From positions 1,488,001 to 1,552,000 of the forward strand of contig NZ_QHLY01000012.1 of the NCBI RefSeq assembly GCF_003185895.1: DNA of 64,000 nucleotides, written 5' to 3'. Both the position numbers and the translations under genes were made by a program. Source of the DNA: Cryobacterium arcticum (GTDB lineage Bacteria; Actinomycetota; Actinomycetes; Actinomycetales; Microbacteriaceae). The notes under the pieces are model-generated. The model had not been told where the DNA came from. It saw only the letters and a list, made by a program, of their open reading frames with translations, and made no database searches. Below are positions 62,310-64,000 of the stretch, piece after piece; within the stretch, counting starts at the first letter, position 1; every line of letters starts with the position of its first letter.

Positions 62310-63938
62310 TTAGGCGGCGGCCGGGCGCGCGGTGCGGCGTGGGCCGTCGAGGCGCGGTACCGCGGCGAGCAGTTGGCGGGTGAACGGATGCTGCGGGTCG
62401 CTGAAGATCTGCGCGGTCGGCGCCTCCTCCACGACCCGGCCGTGCTGCATGACGATCACCCGGTCGGCGATGCTGCGCACCACGCCGAGGTCGTGCGAGA
62501 TGAAGAGGTAGCCGAGGCCGTGCTCGCGCTGCAGGGTGTCGAGCAGAGTGAGCACCTGGGCCTGTATGGAGACGTCGAGCGCCGAGACGGGTTCGTCGAG
62601 CACCAGCAGCTTGGGCCGCAGGGCGAGCGCTCGGGCGATGCCAACCCGCTGCCGTTGGCCACCGGAGAGCTGACCGGGCAGCCGCTTGGCGTAGGACTCG
62701 TCGAGGCCCACATCGGCGAGCAGTGTGGCGACCGCTGCGCTGTTGTAGGCGCGGCGGATGCGCAACGGTTCCGCCACGAGCTCGTGCACGGTCAGGCGTG
62801 GGTCGAGCGCCGAGTACGGGTCTTGGAAGACGATCTGGGCAAGCTCGCGCTGGGCGGCCGACCGGCCCGTGAGTTCGGCGCGCACCGGGACGCCGCCGAC
62901 CACGACCGTGCCCGCCGAGGCGGGTTGGATGCCGAGCACGGCTTTGGCGAGCGAGGATTTGCCGCAACCGGATTCCCCGACCACCGCCACGGTCTCCCCG
63001 GCCATGATGCGCACCGAGACGCCGTCGACGGCTCGCACCGGGGTCTTGCGGCCGGACACCCGGTAATCGACGACGATGTTGTCGGCGACCAGCGCATCCG
63101 CTTCACCGGTGCGCACCGCCGGGGTGGCGCGTTCCTGCTCGGCGGGCATCGCGGCCATGAGGCGCCGGGTGTAATCCTCGGCCGGGGCCGCGAGCACCGC
63201 CCGGGTGGCGCCGGTCTCGACGACCCGGCCGTGGTGCATGACGGTGAGGCGGTCGCTGTTCTCGGCGACGAGGCCGAGGTCGTGGGTGATCAGCACGAGG
63301 GCCGAGCCGGTGCGCTCGCGCACCTCGGCGAGGAGGTCCATGACCTGGGCCTGCACGGTCACGTCGAGCGCGGTGGTGGGTTCGTCGGCGATCAGGAGCA
63401 GCGGGTCGTGCGCGATGGCCATGGCGATCATGGCGCGTTGGCGCATGCCGCCGGACCACTGGTGGGGGCGGGTGGCGGCGCGGTCGGCGGCGTCGCGCAC
63501 GCCCACCGAGGTGAGTAGCTCGATGGCGCGCTCGCGGGCGGCACGCCTGCCGAGGCGGGGGGCGTGCACCCGCACGGCCGAGGCTACCTGGGCGCCGACG
63601 GCGCGCAGCGGGTCGAGGGAGGACATCGGATCCTGGAAGACCATGGCGGCGGTGCGTCCGCGAAGGGCGCGGAGCTCGCGCTCGCCGGCCCAGACATCCG
63701 CTTCGACGTCGACGAGTACGCGGTCGTCGAGAACGATGCGGCCGCCGGTGACGCGGGTGCCGACGGGCAGCAGGCCGAGGGCGGCGAGCACGGTGAGGCT
63801 CTTGCCCGAACCGGACTCCCCCACAACGCCGAGGGACTCCCCGCGGTCGACCCGCAGCGAGACGCCGTCGACGAGGGTGCGCGGGGTGTCCCCGTCGGTC
63901 TCGATGCGCAAGTTCTCGATCCGCAGCACGGTGCTCAT
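62310..63938 (-). CDS. Fused two-domain ABC transporter ATPase (dipeptide/oligopeptide type)
   Basis: 542-aa protein made of two ATPase domains (like DppD and DppF joined). Domain 1: Walker A GESGSGKS (40-47), Walker B LLIADEPTTALDVTVQAQVM, signature WSGGMRQR. Domain 2: Walker A GESGCGKSS (about 316-324), signature LSGGQRQRVGIARALALRP, Walker B LLVLDEPVSALD. Powers the importer with the binding protein 54 bp downstream and permeases upstream. The fusion is common in actinobacteria. Confidence 0.96.
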   Translation of the reverse strand: MSTVLRIENLRIETDGDTPRTLVDGVSLRVDRGESLGVVGESGSGKSLTVLAALGLLPVGTRVTGGRIVLDDRVLVDVEADVWAGERELRALRGRTAAMVFQDPMSSLDPLRAVGAQVASAVRVHAPRLGRRAARERAIELLTSVGVRDAADRAATRPHQWSGGMRQRAMIAMAIAHDPLLLIADEPTTALDVTVQAQVMDLLAEVRERTGSALVLITHDLGLVAENSDRLTVMHHGRVVETGATRAVLAAPAEDYTRRLMAAMPAEQERATPAVRTGEADALVADNIVVDYRVSGRKTPVRAVDGVSVRIMAGETVAVVGESGCGKSSLAKAVLGIQPASAGTVVVGGVPVRAELTGRSAAQRELAQIVFQDPYSALDPRLTVHELVAEPLRIRRAYNSAAVATLLADVGLDESYAKRLPGQLSGGQRQRVGIARALALRPKLLVLDEPVSALDVSIQAQVLTLLDTLQREHGLGYLFISHDLGVVRSIADRVIVMQHGRVVEEAPTAQIFSDPQHPFTRQLLAAVPRLDGPRRTARPAAA

Positions 63939-64000
63939 CGCATTCCTCCCTTTCGCAGCAGGCCGCCGCGGGTCTCGGCCGTGAATTGCTGGCTCAGAAA
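63935..64000 (-). CDS. C-terminal end of an upstream gene, probably the ABC permease
   Basis: Twenty-one codons, ending GGLLRKGGMR, run to a TGA that overlaps the ATPase start by 4 bp (ATGA). Position at the head of a peptide-type ABC operon suggests a DppC-type permease tail, but too little is visible to identify it from sequence. Confidence 0.5.
   Translation of the reverse strand, partial: FLSQQFTAETRGGLLRKGGMR

Overview
The window is GC-rich actinobacterial DNA. Codon use, the carbohydrate ABC transporters, the DUF1294 and TM2 proteins and the recurring repeat GGTCGAGCTTGTCGAGACC point to Actinomycetota, probably Microbacteriaceae; this is inferred from general knowledge, as there is no rRNA or marker gene. 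No tRNA, rRNA, CRISPR array, intact IS or prophage was found.

Region 1 (1-27 kb) is mostly ordinary chromosome. It holds the end of a sugar ABC permease with a glycogen-debranching-type hydrolase, a VOC protein and an MFS exporter. An alpha-galactoside module follows: a GH36 enzyme divergent from binding protein, two permeases and a LacI regulator. Then come small membrane genes, a YefM/RelE-type toxin-antitoxin pair, an ADP-ribosylglycohydrolase/HD fusion whose linker is built from the genomic repeat, and two alpha/beta hydrolases beside a 915-aa LuxR (LAL) regulator.

Region 2 (26-39.6 kb) holds an SDR / frameshifted esterase / TetR cluster with conspicuous palindromes, then a small nuclease patch: a UvrD-helicase stub, a NERD protein, a stand-alone LOTUS domain and a DUF1016 nuclease. 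A SOUL-type protein follows. Last is a divergent sugar regulon in which a ROK regulator sits between ascorbate-type PTS IIA, IIB and IIC genes on one side and transketolase plus deoxyribose-phosphate aldolase on the other.

Region 3 (about 39.6-58.5 kb) is an accessory island of visibly lower GC, with gene-poor gaps and an IS-end-like 25-bp tandem repeat. Its core is a tightly overlapping operon: a Z1-domain helicase, a DUF4420 PD-(D/E)XK nuclease, a GHKL ATPase of the paraMORC type, an unrecognised 294-aa protein, a DUF6339-like protein, then a C5-cytosine methyltransferase, with a divergent Vsr nuclease. This resembles the restriction-modification systems from which the Z1 and paraMORC families were described. 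Around it are a DUF900 hydrolase, a GIY-YIG/DUF2075 helicase overlapping a MazG-like pyrophosphohydrolase, a PD-(D/E)XK protein and a membrane-anchored HNH nuclease. The right edge may cut a metabolic operon, leaving a 39-codon stub coupled to the next gene.

Region 4 (58.5-64 kb) is a four-cistron operon plus the tail of a fifth: a probable permease end, a fused two-domain ABC ATPase, a family-5 substrate-binding lipoprotein, an amidohydrolase and an ornithine-cyclodeaminase-family protein. It looks like uptake and breakdown of an amide or cyclic nitrogen compound.
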